Shown here: in pieces, positions 1-9,960 of the stretch
How positions within the stretch are numbered: position 1 is the first letter of the stretch
Layout of the letters: the number at the start of each line of letters is the position of its first letter
NCBI GenBank assembly: GCA_001970855.1
Contig: LSSN01001502.1
Location: forward strand, 1 to 20,059
DNA from: Smittium culicis
Lineage: Eukaryota > Kickxellomycota > Harpellomycetes > Harpellales > Legeriomycetaceae
Length of the DNA: 20,059 nt
Reading direction: 5' to 3'
Program-made: the position numbers and the translations under genes
Notes under the pieces: model-generated
What the model saw: the letters and a program-made list of their open reading frames with translations, nothing else
The model's database searches: none
What the model was told of the DNA's origin: nothing

Positions 1-557
1 ATTCAGTAATTTTTCTTCAGCATTTAGCGATTAAAACTTTACAATAAAATCACAAGACGAGTTTGAAATACATAACGTTCAGAAAAAAAAAACCTTATCT
101 AAAGACAGGAAAATTCCTACAACAAGAGCATTAAAAATTTTTGGGAATATGATTATTTCTCTAATGTGAAAAATAATTTTCATACTAATCGTTTTGTAAA
201 TATAGTTATTTCTCCTCTTTAAATTTTTTGGATCAACTTTTATAAATAAAAAAAATACATTAGCCAAAGTTAACCAAATCAAAACTATATACCCAATTAG
301 TAATAAATTTCCTAAACAAAATTACTTATAATAAAGCTAAAGTCATATCAACCCTCAACAAAATTGCAAGAACCCCAAATAACTCAGCCGCAGTAACTGA
401 AACTTATAAATATTTATTGAAAGAGCCTTTAGTGTCATTTCAGTTGCTTTTAATACCAAATCAAGGTATCATAGAAATTCAAAGGCCTTCTAGAGCCTAC
501 TTTTATCCTCTCACCCTTTTTTTTTACAATCAGAAAAAATTTCACGCATTCTTCTTT
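1..557 (+). pseudogene. Decayed retroelement reverse-transcriptase remnant (possible DIRS-like)
   Basis: Two open stretches on the + strand lack a start codon: 35-166 (44 codons; a stop at 32-34 interrupts the same frame, open from base 2) and 264-557 (98 codons, ending in TAA). The first contains FTIKSQDEFEIHN and RKIPTTRALKIFGNMIISLM; the second opens PKLTKSKLYTQLVINFLNK. This order, a strand pair, then 'PTxRAL--F-G-M', then a basic 'PxxLxxxxLY' helix, resembles the thumb region after the reverse-transcriptase core of DIRS-type tyrosine-recombinase retroelements. About 95 nt of non-coding sequence separates the two pieces. The TAG before the second could be a splice acceptor, but no donor keeps the frame. 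It is truncated by the window edge. The family call comes from pattern memory only; a spliced exon of an ordinary gene is the alternative. Confidence 0.35.
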
Positions 558-1290
558 TAATTGCTGATAATGATAAAACCATTCAAGTATGCTAATTTAC
601 GAATTCCGTTTCATTGTGTAAATTTACTGTGCGACTCGAATAATTTATATTTAAGGTTCAGGTAATTAGGTTTTTCGATCCTAATAAAAGGTAAATAAAA
701 TTATTAGAAATTGAAATAAAAAAAAATAGAAAAGCTCAACATCCCAAAAGTGAAAATTGATCTCTATTTATATTTAAGGAAAATGTAATTTATTTTCATT
801 AATAAATTCAAGAGTTACTGTAACGCAAATGTGATTGTACTATTTCACTATATGTTGACGTGATAGCATGTTAATACTAAACTGTTATACCTTGGTTTTG
901 TTCTTATTCATATTCCGTAAAAGAAGAATATGTATCGTGGCGCTAGCGCACTCATATTTCTAGCTTTTTAACTAGAATTTAATATTAAATCATATTAAGG
1001 ATTAAACCATAAAAATAAATTATTTTTTGCTATAATTTTCAATCATTACAAGTAAAATAACTAAGAAAAATTCTTTTCGAAAAAACGCGACGATCATAAT
1101 TATGGAAAAAAATATAGGCGACCTTTATATAACCCACATATTTATTAATTTTATCTTTAGGAATGTCTTTGCTATCTGAGAAAAGTTTTAAAAAATAAAA
1201 AATATTAAATTTCACTTATAAAAAGTGTAAACTTGAAGCATAAAAAGATAAGGAAAGCATTACTTGACAAAAAAAAAAACTATGATTTAA
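558..1290. other. Gene-free AT-rich stretch
   Basis: No frame on either strand can be read as a gene. It holds homopolymer A and T runs and a 10-bp perfect palindrome, GCGCTAGCGC at 940-949, in an otherwise AT-rich setting. No tRNA-like cloverleaf or B-box was seen. Confidence 0.5.
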
Positions 1291-2290
1291 TTACGAATTA
1301 ATTGTAGAACTCTTCGAAAATTTCAACAAGTGATCTTTCGCCGCTGAATATACTTTCTGAATCCTCAGCTCATTTTGACCTGGATCAATGAGCCCATTAA
1401 TTCCATCAATATCATGATGATATTCCTCATGTTTATTTAGAATACTTTGAAAAGGGACTTGATTTTGGTTATCTCTTCTTGATGTTCGCGCTTAGTCACC
1501 TCAAATATATTTAGACTCAATTATCTACATTCTTTGGGAATATGAAATAATTGAATAGAAAACTGGTTTTCATTTTTATACTTTGTCTATTCCTCACTTT
1601 GTAAGTAATCACAATATTTACGCATATATTTTTTCCTCTTTTCTTCACATACCCCTTATTGATGGTTGTGGGGATATATATTAACGGCAGAGCGCTAATA
1701 AACGTCAGAATGAGGCCTTTCCTTATCACTTTTAGGACCATTCAGTTCTTTGATAGATTCTCTCAAGCTCACTAAAACGTTTTAAGGATGCAATAAACTA
1801 AAGTTCCATCCATCAAATTTTCAAAGATCCCGACCCCATTTTTCAAAACAAAGAAAAAAAGTAAGCGAGTTACGTGAAATTTTGAGTAAAAAAAGTGGTA
1901 TTGGCCGCATCTGCGGTTGACTGCGCTTTTCTATCATTTATCTAATGTGTATTGTATTACATCAATCAAATGATGGCATTAAATTAAGGGGAGTGTATTT
2001 TGCTACCATTTTGTCCTCTTTTTTTTCAAACAATACTTTTCATGTATACTTTATTAGATATTTGTTGTATTGATACCCGAGTTTTCTTATTTTTCCTGGA
2101 AATTTTAGCGCTTGTTTGAAGCCTTTTATCTCTGGCCTAGGCTAACATCGATCTCGGCTGGAGTAGAAAGATCCTCATTATCCTTAAGAAAATTTTTATT
2201 TAGTTCACAAGATATACCTCTACTTTACTCATGTAACAGTCTGAGAAAAAAATATTCCACGTTCTTCTGCTTGATCTAGAAACGCTCAAA
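1291..2290 (-). pseudogene. Frame-broken protein-coding remnant, family not recognised
   Basis: Reading the - strand from about 2290 down, peptide-like stretches follow one another in changing frames. At 2275-2126 there is RGISCELNKNFLKDNEDLST, with one stop inside the stretch. At about 2141-1962 there is IKGFKQALKFPGKIRKLGYQ, with one internal TGA. At 1781-1437 there are VSLRESIKELNGPKSDKERP and NIFEVTKREHQEEITKIKSL, with four in-frame stops before the last. At 1491-1291 there is GLIDPGQNELRIQKVYSAAK, open for 66 codons to a TAA. The segment is visibly less AT-rich than 2600-3200. Stops and at least three frame changes argue against a working gene; introns cannot explain stops inside the peptide-like runs. 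I do not recognise the family. Parts of the + strand here also look peptide-like, so even the strand is not secure. Confidence 0.35.
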
Positions 2291-3203
2291 TTCCATAAAA
2301 TTCAAAATCTAATATGTTTAAACTTGTAATTTGCATGCCCATTTAAAGATAGTAGCTAATGTTTCATTAAACCTTTATTAGATCATAAATGTATAAATTT
2401 CTAATCTCCTATTCAGTGATAGCTATACTAAAAAAAAAAAAAATATCTAAAGTAGTTGTGAGCGCTTACAATATTCTCTAGGTATGACTCACAAGTACTC
2501 AACGAAGTTTTGTTCTAGCTAAAGGATCGAAAAAATATAAATAATTAGTCGGTTGTTTCAGTTTTTCAGGCTATTCGAGCGTGTGTTCCTAATCCTATCA
2601 ACCTTTTGTTAGATATTTTTTTTATTCATATTAACATTTTTATAATAGAATTTAATTTTAGATTTAAATTATTACTATTATTAAGTTTATGATTTTTAAA
2701 GTGCTTGAAAATCTTATTTTGAGGGTAATATTTCAATGTCAAATAAATATTGATTTTTTTCACTTGTAATCTATATTTTACTATTTAATTTTATATAAGT
2801 TAATTTATTTTAAAACAAAAATTCTTTGCTTGATATTTCGATTAATTCATTATAGATATAAATATACAATTAATGATTCCAAGTGGCTGTATACATCATT
2901 AATTAGATTAATTTAATTAAAATCAACTAAAAACCTCTTAATTTTTTAGATTACTAAACAATTAAGGTTTAAATCTCAGAAAATAGTCTTTTCGAAATGT
3001 TGCATTACCTTAAATATTTAACTAGACTTTTAATAGACTGCATATCAAAAAATGATTACATAATTATGATTTCAAGTATAGATAGTATTACAAAAAAAAA
3101 TTTTTTTTTATTTCTTGAAAGAAGAATAGATATAGTATGAAAGTAAATAAAAATCATCTTGTAGATAATAACAATAAAAAATTGTTTTTGAACTCTTGTT
3201 AAG
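2291..3203. other. Very AT-rich spacer downstream of the helicase gene
   Basis: Extremely AT-rich from about 2600, with a 13-base A run near 2432 and long A/T tracts. No frame is open for a meaningful length. The right end must contain the 3' untranslated region of the DHX29-like gene. Confidence 0.6.
3107..3112 (-). terminator. Candidate poly(A) signal of the DHX29-like gene
   Basis: AATAAA on the - strand, about 92 nt after the stop codon at 3206-3204. The distance is typical, but AATAAA is common by chance in sequence this AT-rich. Confidence 0.25.
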
Positions 3204-6200
3204 TTATTCAGACTTAAACGAGTGCTCGAATTCAGCTGTTAAAATTTTGCAAACCAAATCAATCCACTCTTCATCGCTCTTTTTTTTTTCCAAATCTACA
3301 TTAATATCGCTATATATTTGCCCTTTTCCAAAATTATTTTTATTATTGCTATTTTCAAGCATTGAGTTTTTCCAAATATCAATTAGTTGCTTTTTAAGTA
3401 TTGAGATTGTTGCAATTGAGCGCATGGGCGATTTAATGAGTACAGCACTGTTTTCAACGCTGCTTATCATATATTTCGGAGACTCGATATTTACAATATA
3501 TGGAAGTATCAACAAAATAAAGCTGAAAGGGACTACGCATGAGTTTATTATGAAAGAAATGTTGTTTGTTTTTCTCATTGATTGTGCAACCAAGCAGAAT
3601 CCTTTGCTATAAAATTGCAAATTTGTTTCTGGTACTGGTCGTTTAGCTTGTACATGGCTTTGGTTATTGTTTGAGCGAGCAGATAATTTAGAATTGGTGG
3701 AATTGCCATTATCAGAAACAAAGACTTTATAGTTTATAGAGCTAGGGTGAATCATAGAACTTAGCTGGATATTTCCAAAATCAACGCTAAAAGCTTCTTG
3801 TTCTGGTTGATACTTTACGCTACTTTTAGCGTTTAGCATGTTAATTGCATTAAGTTTGTTTTTAGCACTTAATACGATATTATTTCCAAGTACCATAGAC
3901 GAAGGTACTGGATTAGTGAATAGAACTTGGCTTTGATTATAAGACCCAGCTTCTGGTTTAACTTTTGGCAATAAAATATACTCAAGACCCGTGATGAGAG
4001 CAGCATTAAATATCGCTATATTTTCAGAATTGCGGTTTTCTTTCAGCGAGGCATCAAATCTAACATGCCCACTTTTATAACCGTAAACTTGGGGCTGGTA
4101 AGATTTTAAGTCTCTATTATTTGATTTACGATAGCTCGAATTATTACCAGCTAGAGACTCAATCATTTGATTGTCGATAAGTAGTCGGTAATACTGCTCT
4201 TTAGTATCCTCAATACTTTCAAAAACTTCCAAGTTTAAAAATCTTTTTTTCGCAAAGTTTACAATATCTCTCCTAGTAGAGTACTTTATTGACGAAAAGT
4301 ATCTCCACTCATTGTAAGCTTTAACAATACAAACAAAATCTGACAGGTGACTTCTTGTATCTGATAAATCTTTAAAAGATGCCAGTTTTGGTTTGGCCGA
4401 TCCTTCTGGTAGTGATTTTGATAATACAAAAGATGGGTGTTCTAGACTTATTCCATACTTGTATATAGATTGCGCGGCCTTAACTTCTTGATTTTCGCCA
4501 TTGGTTTGAATAAAAACAGATTTAGACTGCATTAATGCAGCAGCTATTGTCAAAATGGGATCTAAGCATCCAAATATAACACCATACAAGAGCATTTTCG
4601 CAATATGTAGATCAACAGGAAACTTTGATATTTGTTTACCTAGCGGAGTCAGAGTCATATTTAGAGAAACAGGAGTTTCAGATTCAAAGCTTGTTTTGTC
4701 TAAATCGGTTGAAGCGTTTTTATCAGCATTGTCTTTTTGGGAAATTTTTTTTGCGGGGTCATGAACTTTAAGGGCACCTGCTCCAACAAGTGAATAAATT
4801 GCATTTTCGACAGATTTTTTAGGAGGGGGGTTTACAGCAGACTCAAAAAAGTCAAAAAGATCTTCTTCGGGAAATTGGTTCTTAATTTTTAAGCACAAAT
4901 TATGTAATGGGAACCTTGTTAATTCTGGAGTATCAAACTCAGGAAATCTTTCATATTGGTTGTTAGTGTAAAGGCAGAAGCAAACGCCGTACTGAACTCT
5001 TCCAGCTCTACCGCGACGTTGCTTTGAACTTGCTCTAGATATGAATTGTTCCTCCATTATAGATATTTGACGGCGGCTATCATACTTCATCTGTTTAGAT
5101 CTACCACAGTCAATTACTATCGTAACATCAGGAATGGTGATACCAGTTTCTGCAATATTAGTTGATATGACAATCTTTTTTTTGCCAGGAGGGGCAGGTT
5201 TAAAAGGGTCCAATTGATTTTTAGCAGATAAGCCAGGTCCAGAACTATCAGATTGTGACTGTTTTGTAGTATAAAGGGCCGAGTGAAGCTTTATAGGCAG
5301 GAAAATATCCAAGTCATAATCGGACTCGATCATCGATGCTAAATTGTTTATATCTTTAATACCTGGTAGGAAAACTAAAATAGATCCCTGATCAGGGATA
5401 TTTATACTTGGCACTCCAGTAGACATTTTCTCCTCATTAAGTAATATATATTTTAATAGATGGATAATAAGCTCTAGATTAACTTTGTTTTGATTAATCA
5501 AAGAAATTGTCTTAAAAGCTTGTGAATACTTATCAGAACCATTAGGGTCACTTTTAGAATTTGCTAAATCCAAATCGTTAACAATGCTTAGCTTGGAAAA
5601 CTGTTCGCCAGTATTAAAAGACATATCGTTTTCATCAAGCAAGATACTTGAATCATATTTTGCATTATTTGTTTTTCCAATTTTTAAATATGACCCAGTG
5701 TTATAGTTTTGGTTAATAGCATATTCAGATTCAACATCTATAACATAAGAAGTTTCTGCTACTATATCTTCCAAATAATAGGAATCTACAGGAAAAGTTC
5801 TTCCTGGAATTTTAATTATTGGGCAATTGTCAAAATATTTGCTAAAAGTGCTTGTGTCTATAGTAGCGCTCATAAGAATGACCTTTAAGTCATTTCTTTG
5901 GCGAAGCATTTTTCTCAAAACGACAAGTAAAAAGTCTGTTTCGACTGTTCTTTCTTGAACTTCATCAATAATAATAACAGATATCCCCTCTAGGTGTGGA
6001 TTAGAAGCCAGTCTTTGGATGAGAATTCCCTAAAGTGAATGTTAGAATTTAGTATTTGAAATTAAGAAGTAAATATAAAATATAGCAATAGAATAAAAAA
6101 GTCAGTAAAAATTACAGTTGTGCAGAACAAAATGATATTAGAGTCGGAAACTTTGGGCTCCAAGCCAATATGATACCCTACAAGCGAATTTTTCCCTCCG

Positions 6201-9040
6201 ACTTCAACGTTACTTGGCTCCCCAAGTTCTAATCCCACTCTTTTAGAAATTGAAACAGCAGAGAGTCTTCTTGGTTGTGTGCATACAATTAATCCACCAT
6301 CGTAGCTAGGACTGTTAAGTAGGAGTTTTAAAATAATTTGTGGTATTTGTGTACTTTTTCCACACCCAGTGTCACCTTCAATAACGAATACTCTACTTTT
6401 TTCTTCGTCAGATAAAAAGACATCAGAAATAGATTTAAAGTTTTTGGTTGCAGGAAGATCATCAGTAACTGGCTTGATCGTGCTCTGATACTCAGCGTTA
6501 TTAAGACGATTGTTTTCAACATGCTCCCACTTCCAGCGCATTCTCATATCAGATTTGTTTTTTTTCGAATTTTGTATATTTATATTTTTTTTAGTTGAGT
6601 TATTAGCGTTTTCGGGAATTGTGTTATCTACGTTAGATGCGGTGTAAGAAGAGGTTAAATGATTATTAACATCAACAGAAATATCTACTTTTTGATTTCC
6701 GTCCGACAAGTCATCGTTTTTATTTTGTTCTATTAGAGGTTGAATAACCACAGACAAAGCTTCAGCGTCTGACTGTAGCTTTGAGTTTAATTCATTTTCA
6801 GTTTTTAGAATGTTTTGATTTAGCCAATTTTCACATAATTCAAAAAGATGAGATGGTAAACGAGACCATGTATTTTTGCGTGGTGAAATTGAGTAAAGAG
6901 CTAGTGTCTAAACGAAAAGTGAAAAGAGAGTTTAAAGACTTGTTGATAAGAAAATTATAGAAAATAAAAGAAAAAGGTAATTAAAGAAAAGTTTTTTTTA
7001 CTTTTAAATATTGCTCTACATCCTGAGTAGTCATTCCGACAACGTATTCTGGTAAGCTCCAAACTGCAGCGACTTCGATATTAAGATCATCAATTTGGTT
7101 TTCAGATTTGTACATAAATTCAACCAAGTTAGAAAATTCGCTTTTATTTACTAACTCCTTTATTTTAATAGAACTTTTAGATTTGCTCCAGCTTATAGAT
7201 AATTTACACTTTACACCAGCACCGCTATAGTCATTGTCTTTTAAAAGTTTGACTTCATAGTCTTTTGAAAAGTTATTAAGAAGCTCTTTTAAAATCTGGG
7301 TAGATTTGATAACGGCATTTTTAGGGTCCTTATAGTCAAGCAAAGTCAAGCCATCGAATAAATTTTCATCAATAGATTTAGAGCCTAAATCAGAGTCAAC
7401 GTTAAATAGATCTTGAAACTCAAAGTCAGCATTTTGATCATTATTATGGTCAAGATTATCCCCTACATCGTTTGAATTATTAGGGTGTTGAATTTCAGCG
7501 GGGGAAGATATAGAGTCAATGTTAGAGGTTGATGACTCTGAAAGAGGTTGAGTTTTTTCTTGTTCGAGTATGTCGAGCTTTGATAAATCGTTATTGATGC
7601 TTTCGATATGATTGCTATTTTTATAAGCGTAAAGTTTTGTAAATCCATCTAAAAACCTTGAAGAGCGTTTTGGATCAAAAAGCATATCCGAATTATAAAA
7701 ATTAACCTTTTTAGCGTAATTATTAAATTCTTTTTTCAGCGTTGATAAGTAATCTATAAACCTATTTTTCTTATTTTCTTTAGTTAGAAATTGATCTAAC
7801 AATTCAGTCCTAACCAATTTATATGAATATATTGCAGACATAAGTGAAGGATTATCATCGCTTATTTCAGATTCAAGAGGGTCTAATGTAATAGGTTTAG
7901 CATTTTTTTTAGCCTTTTTAAATACAGAGTCTGTTAATACAGAAACAATATCGTTATTTGTAGGGATCCATTTAGATGTGTAAGTGATAAATTCGTCTAT
8001 AGGTTGTAGCGTGATTTTTTCTAGGCGAAGGGAATTTTGTATTAAATTTTTAGAAACATTTTGGGGCTGATTATTTTGAATTGATGCATTTTTTGAATTT
8101 TTTGGATGTTTTTTGTTGGAAGCTTTGGCGGATTTATGGGAGTTATGGCTTAAAGCAGTGCTGGTATTAGGAGGTGGGTGTTGCGATACAGTTTTATCAT
8201 TATTAGCAACTTTTTTAGGTTCAGCCGAATTCTTGATAGCGGATTCTGAGATAGGGCTATTAAAAAGAGTTTTTTGGGAATTTTTATCGCTGTTAATTGA
8301 AAGCCATGTAATGAGATTACTAAATCCTTTGCCTCCTGTATGCAATAAACACGAAGTTAAATCATGGAGATTGATGTTATAGCTTTTTAAGATAATGTAA
8401 TTTGTATATATTTCGCGAATCCTAGAGTTTAAGTTCTCTTTATACGAGAGTTTTTTTGAGGACTTTACAATTTTGGAACAGAGCTCAGCTAAGATTTTAT
8501 CATAAATCAAAATAAGAACCCAAGTTGAATAAAAATGAAATATAGGAGAGGAATAGTATAATAAAAGAAATATTTTAAAATGAAGTAAAGCAAAGACATA
8601 CATGAATTGTACTTATTAATTACTTCGTCGCAACATTGGTCTATAAAGTTTAGGTTAATGATTAGTTGGGAGGGTTTTAGAGAGCTAAATGATTCCTCTT
8701 TAAGCAAATGCTTTTGAAAATCTAATTCTGATAAACGAATGACATCTTTGAGGTATTTAATAATAGAATTCTTTTCAAGAGGTTTTGAAACTATCGGATA
8801 AGCAGGAAGAGGGTCAAGGGAAGGGATTGTTTTAGTTTCCGAATATTTTTCAGTGGGAATGGTTGAATCAGATAAGTTTTTGGTGGTATCTATTGAAGCA
8901 AGTGATTTTTCAATTATATCAGGTTCTGTGGTTGTATTTTCTGATTCGCGTTGGGATTTTGAGGGGGTACTCGTGGTAGAATACACTCTTATCTTGGAGA
9001 CAGCCGAAGATTTCTTTTTTGATTTTTTTTTTGAGGACAT
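3204..9040 (-). CDS. DHX29: DHX29-type DExH-box RNA helicase, four exons, complete
   Basis: Predicted ATP-dependent RNA helicase of the DHX29 branch (animal DHX29, related to yeast YLR419W), a family that binds the small ribosomal subunit and helps scanning through structured 5' leaders. Exons on the - strand: 9040-8602, 8488-7002, 6907-6116, 6029-3204, giving 1847 aa. Seen: a Lys/Ser-rich N-terminus; a UBA-like stretch at about residues 177-209 (LHDLTSCLLHTGGKG); motif I GDTGCGKST at about 820-828; motif Ia TQPRRLSAVSISKRV; motif II DEVQ at 928-931; motif III SAT at 960-962; motif V STNIAETGIT at 1195-1204; motif VI QRRGRAGR at 1243-1250. A winged-helix/ratchet region and an OB-fold with HPSSIN follow. 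The ETGITIPDV and CLDPILTIAAAL wording is DHX29-like. The start is the first in-frame ATG after an upstream stop. The protein is longer than the roughly 1370-1435 aa usual for the family because of Asn/Ser-rich inserts. Odd: motif II has Gln where the family has His. Family call is confident; the exact orthologue is less so. Confidence 0.9.
6030..6115 (-). other. Intron 3 of the DHX29-like gene (86 nt)
   Basis: Begins GTAATT and ends CTTTAG, with a CTAAC branch-point candidate about 10 nt before the acceptor. It is phase 0 and lies between motif Ib and motif II: the splice joins ILFCTT to GILIQRLASNPHLEG, the contiguous sequence expected of DEAH/RHA helicases. Confidence 0.9.
6908..7001 (-). 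other. Intron 2 of the DHX29-like gene (94 nt)
   Basis: Begins GTAAAA and ends TTTAG, phase 0. It joins a segment ending EQYLK to one beginning TLALYSISPRKNTW, which is the expected pre-helicase linker (the family has an 'ALY/F-L-P' stretch followed by LP and W residues). Exon 3 therefore starts about 150 nt upstream of its first internal candidate start. Confidence 0.85.
8489..8601 (-). other. Intron 1 of the DHX29-like gene (113 nt)
   Basis: Begins GTATGT and ends TTAG. The splice leaves exon 1 with one extra base and exon 2 supplies two, making a Ser codon at residue 147. There is no other AG between the donor and position 8490 on this strand, so the acceptor is unambiguous. The joined protein runs from the coiled N-terminal region into the UBA-like segment. 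Confidence 0.88.
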
Positions 9041-9960
9041 TTCGATAAATTTTAGTCGCAGATAAAGAAGAGGGGTGGATATCAGGGGGAACTTTTTATC
9101 TGATAAGTATCTATTTATAGGATTTAAAAATTATAAATTTCGGGACTTTTGAATTATTTTATATATTTCAATTAGTATTCAAAAGTATCGTCAAATTGCG
9201 GTTATTTTATATTATGATTTATTTTGTGAATATAAACAATTTTGCAAATAATAAAAAATTATGTTCAATTCTAAAAACTATTTATTATTGGACAAGTTTC
9301 ATATTAACTGACTTTAGCCAATAATTAGACCAGATTTATAAATTAAGTAGCCAATTGATGAATACTATATCTATTGCTCTATAATAATATCTAAATCATA
9401 ATATAATTTTAATACAGTTGTAATCAAAGTTCATTTTAACTTATGTTTTAGTTATTTTAGTTGATCTTCTCTTGAACAAAATTGACAGCGGATATTATGG
9501 AGCTGACAGAGCGGTCAAGGGTAGTCGGTTGAAGAATTGTTTTTTTTAATTATTTCAATAATATTTAATTATTGTATATAGTATTATGTTTTATGTTCTA
9601 TGTTTTATATACTCGCTGAAATAAAAGTTAAAAAATCAAGTTTAGTCTTAAATTCATATTATTTTATTTATCTATGATATTAATCGTTTTTATAAGTCAA
9701 AATTTAAATAAAATTGAATTAACGAATTTCTAAAACCTCAAATAATACTGTAATTTTCTTTTGAAATTCTCTCACTATTAAATAAATCTCTAAAAAGATT
9801 AATTTTAGTTTTCAGTAAATAAAAAATCAATTTAGAATCCTAATATTTTTTATTGGCTTAACTTTATTAGCAAAAAAAGTAAACAAATTTCAGCTAATTC
9901 AAATACAAAACCGATTCAATTTATCATTCTCTTATATCATTCTCAAAACCTTAAATAAAA
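9041..9960. promoter_or_regulatory. Divergent promoter region between the DHX29-like gene and GPI14
   Basis: A 920-bp gene-free AT-rich interval between two head-to-head start codons, so it must hold both promoters and both 5' untranslated regions. On the helicase side, CTATAAATAG (9111-9120 on the - strand) lies about 70 nt before the ATG and could serve as a TATA box. A short GC-richer island at about 9483-9532 stands out in the middle. No open frame of note. Confidence 0.6.
9111..9120 (-). promoter_or_regulatory. TATA-box candidate for the DHX29-like gene
   Basis: CTATAAATAG on the - strand, about 70 nt upstream of the ATG at 9040, flanked by less AT-rich sequence on the gene side. TATA-like words are frequent here, so this is only a candidate. 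Confidence 0.25.

Noticed and set aside
79..282. 67-codon - strand frame at the left edge
   Set aside because: Lys/Ile/Phe-rich low-information sequence opposite the better + strand frames; composition is that of translated AT-rich DNA.
3196..3612. 138-codon + strand open frame antisense to the helicase 3' end
   Set aside because: It lies wholly opposite the OB-fold and C-terminal region of the DHX29-like gene, is rich in Leu/Phe/Ser as expected of an antisense shadow, and matches no family I know.
6061..6757. Reading the N-terminal and C-terminal helicase halves as separate genes
   Set aside because: The break falls between motifs Ib and II, and an 86-nt GT-AG intron with branch point joins them in phase; both halves belong to one helicase core.
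8113..8382. 89-codon + strand open frame inside the helicase gene
   Set aside because: Antisense shadow of the low-complexity exon 2; Leu-rich composition follows from the coding strand.
9585..9608. Repeated TATGTTTTAT word with a 14-base period
   Set aside because: Only two copies in AT-rich DNA; not enough to call a repeat array.
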